A DNA stretch of 5,133 bases from NCBI GenBank assembly GCA_949440065.1, contig CASRZP010000087.1, positions 1 to 5,133 on the forward strand. The letters are read 5' to 3'. The notes under the pieces were generated by a model. It was not told the origin of the DNA and did not search any database. It worked only from the letters and a program-made list of their open reading frames with translations. Made by a program: the position numbers and the translations under genes. This DNA is from an uncultured Bacilli bacterium. GTDB taxonomy: Bacteria > Bacillota_I > Bacilli_A > RF39 > UBA660. Shown here in pieces: positions 4,995-5,133 of this stretch (position 1 is the stretch's first letter; every line of letters begins with the position of its first letter).

Positions 4995-5133
4995 ATGACA
5001 GTTTATGAGGATTTAGTATGGAGAGGATTAATTAATGATATTAGTAGTCCTTTGTTAATTGAAAAAATCAATCAAGGAGGACTTACTTTCTATATTGGTA
5101 CAGACCCTACAGGAGATAGTATGCACATTGGAC
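4995..5133 (+). CDS. tyrS: Tyrosyl-tRNA synthetase, N-terminal fragment
   Basis: TyrRS charges tRNA-Tyr with tyrosine via a tyrosyl-adenylate in the cytosol. Only the first 46 residues are present. They match the class I synthetase start: EDLVWRGLI at 5-13, then YIGTDPTGDSMHIG at 33-46, the ATP-binding HIGH signature cut after HIG. By alignment with Bacillus TyrRS, Tyr33 corresponds to the tyrosine-contacting Tyr34, and Thr39/His44 to the transition-state residues Thr40/His45. The upstream T-box with a TAC specifier independently supports the tyrosine assignment. ATG 4995 is chosen because AAGGAG lies at 4980-4985; an in-frame ATG at 4974 sits within the terminator tail without a ribosome binding site. 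The gene runs off the window edge. Confidence 0.95.
   Translation, partial: MTVYEDLVWRGLINDISSPLLIEKINQGGLTFYIGTDPTGDSMHIG

Overview
The window is AT-rich (about one third G+C by eye). It carries Shine-Dalgarno-led genes, consensus sigma-A-type promoters, a Bacillus-type T-box leader and a ytxG-ytxH pair. This fits a low-GC Bacillota, probably a gut-associated member of the Bacilli or a relative; that placement is inference. All ten tryptophan codons in the recognised genes are TGG and every complete gene ends in TAA or TAG, so the standard bacterial code most likely applies.

Layout. (1) Bases 1-1146 hold the 3' part of a large extracellular protein with a beta-rich region, three close cysteine pairs and a C-terminal domain resembling a C-type-lectin/FGE-like fold. 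Its last ~105 bases switch abruptly to about 50% G+C and are packed with AAC, TAC, TTC, AGC and CAC codons, as in the variable repeat of a diversity-generating retroelement target. An in-frame TGA at 1057-1059 cuts off the last 28 residues. (2) A convergent terminator (about 1250-1295) separates it from a small minus-strand gene (1294-1557) for an 87-residue protein with a regular four-heptad coiled coil. (3) A divergent promoter region leads into trmB (1650-2273), the tRNA m7G46 methyltransferase. (4) A promoter at about 2330 starts a four-gene cluster: a lipoprotein, an acidic protein with an amphipathic N-terminus, a YtxG-like (DUF948) membrane protein and a YtxH-like protein. The last three are tightly packed, suggesting one envelope-associated operon. 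(5) A consensus promoter begins on the base after the ytxH stop codon and drives a tyrosine T-box leader (about 4744-4973) and the start of tyrS, which runs off the window.

The housekeeping genes (trmB, tyrS) concern tRNA modification and charging. The middle operon looks like cell-envelope or stress physiology. The first gene is the accessory element and the likeliest source of something new. No reverse transcriptase or template repeat lies inside the window, so the retroelement link is a hypothesis.
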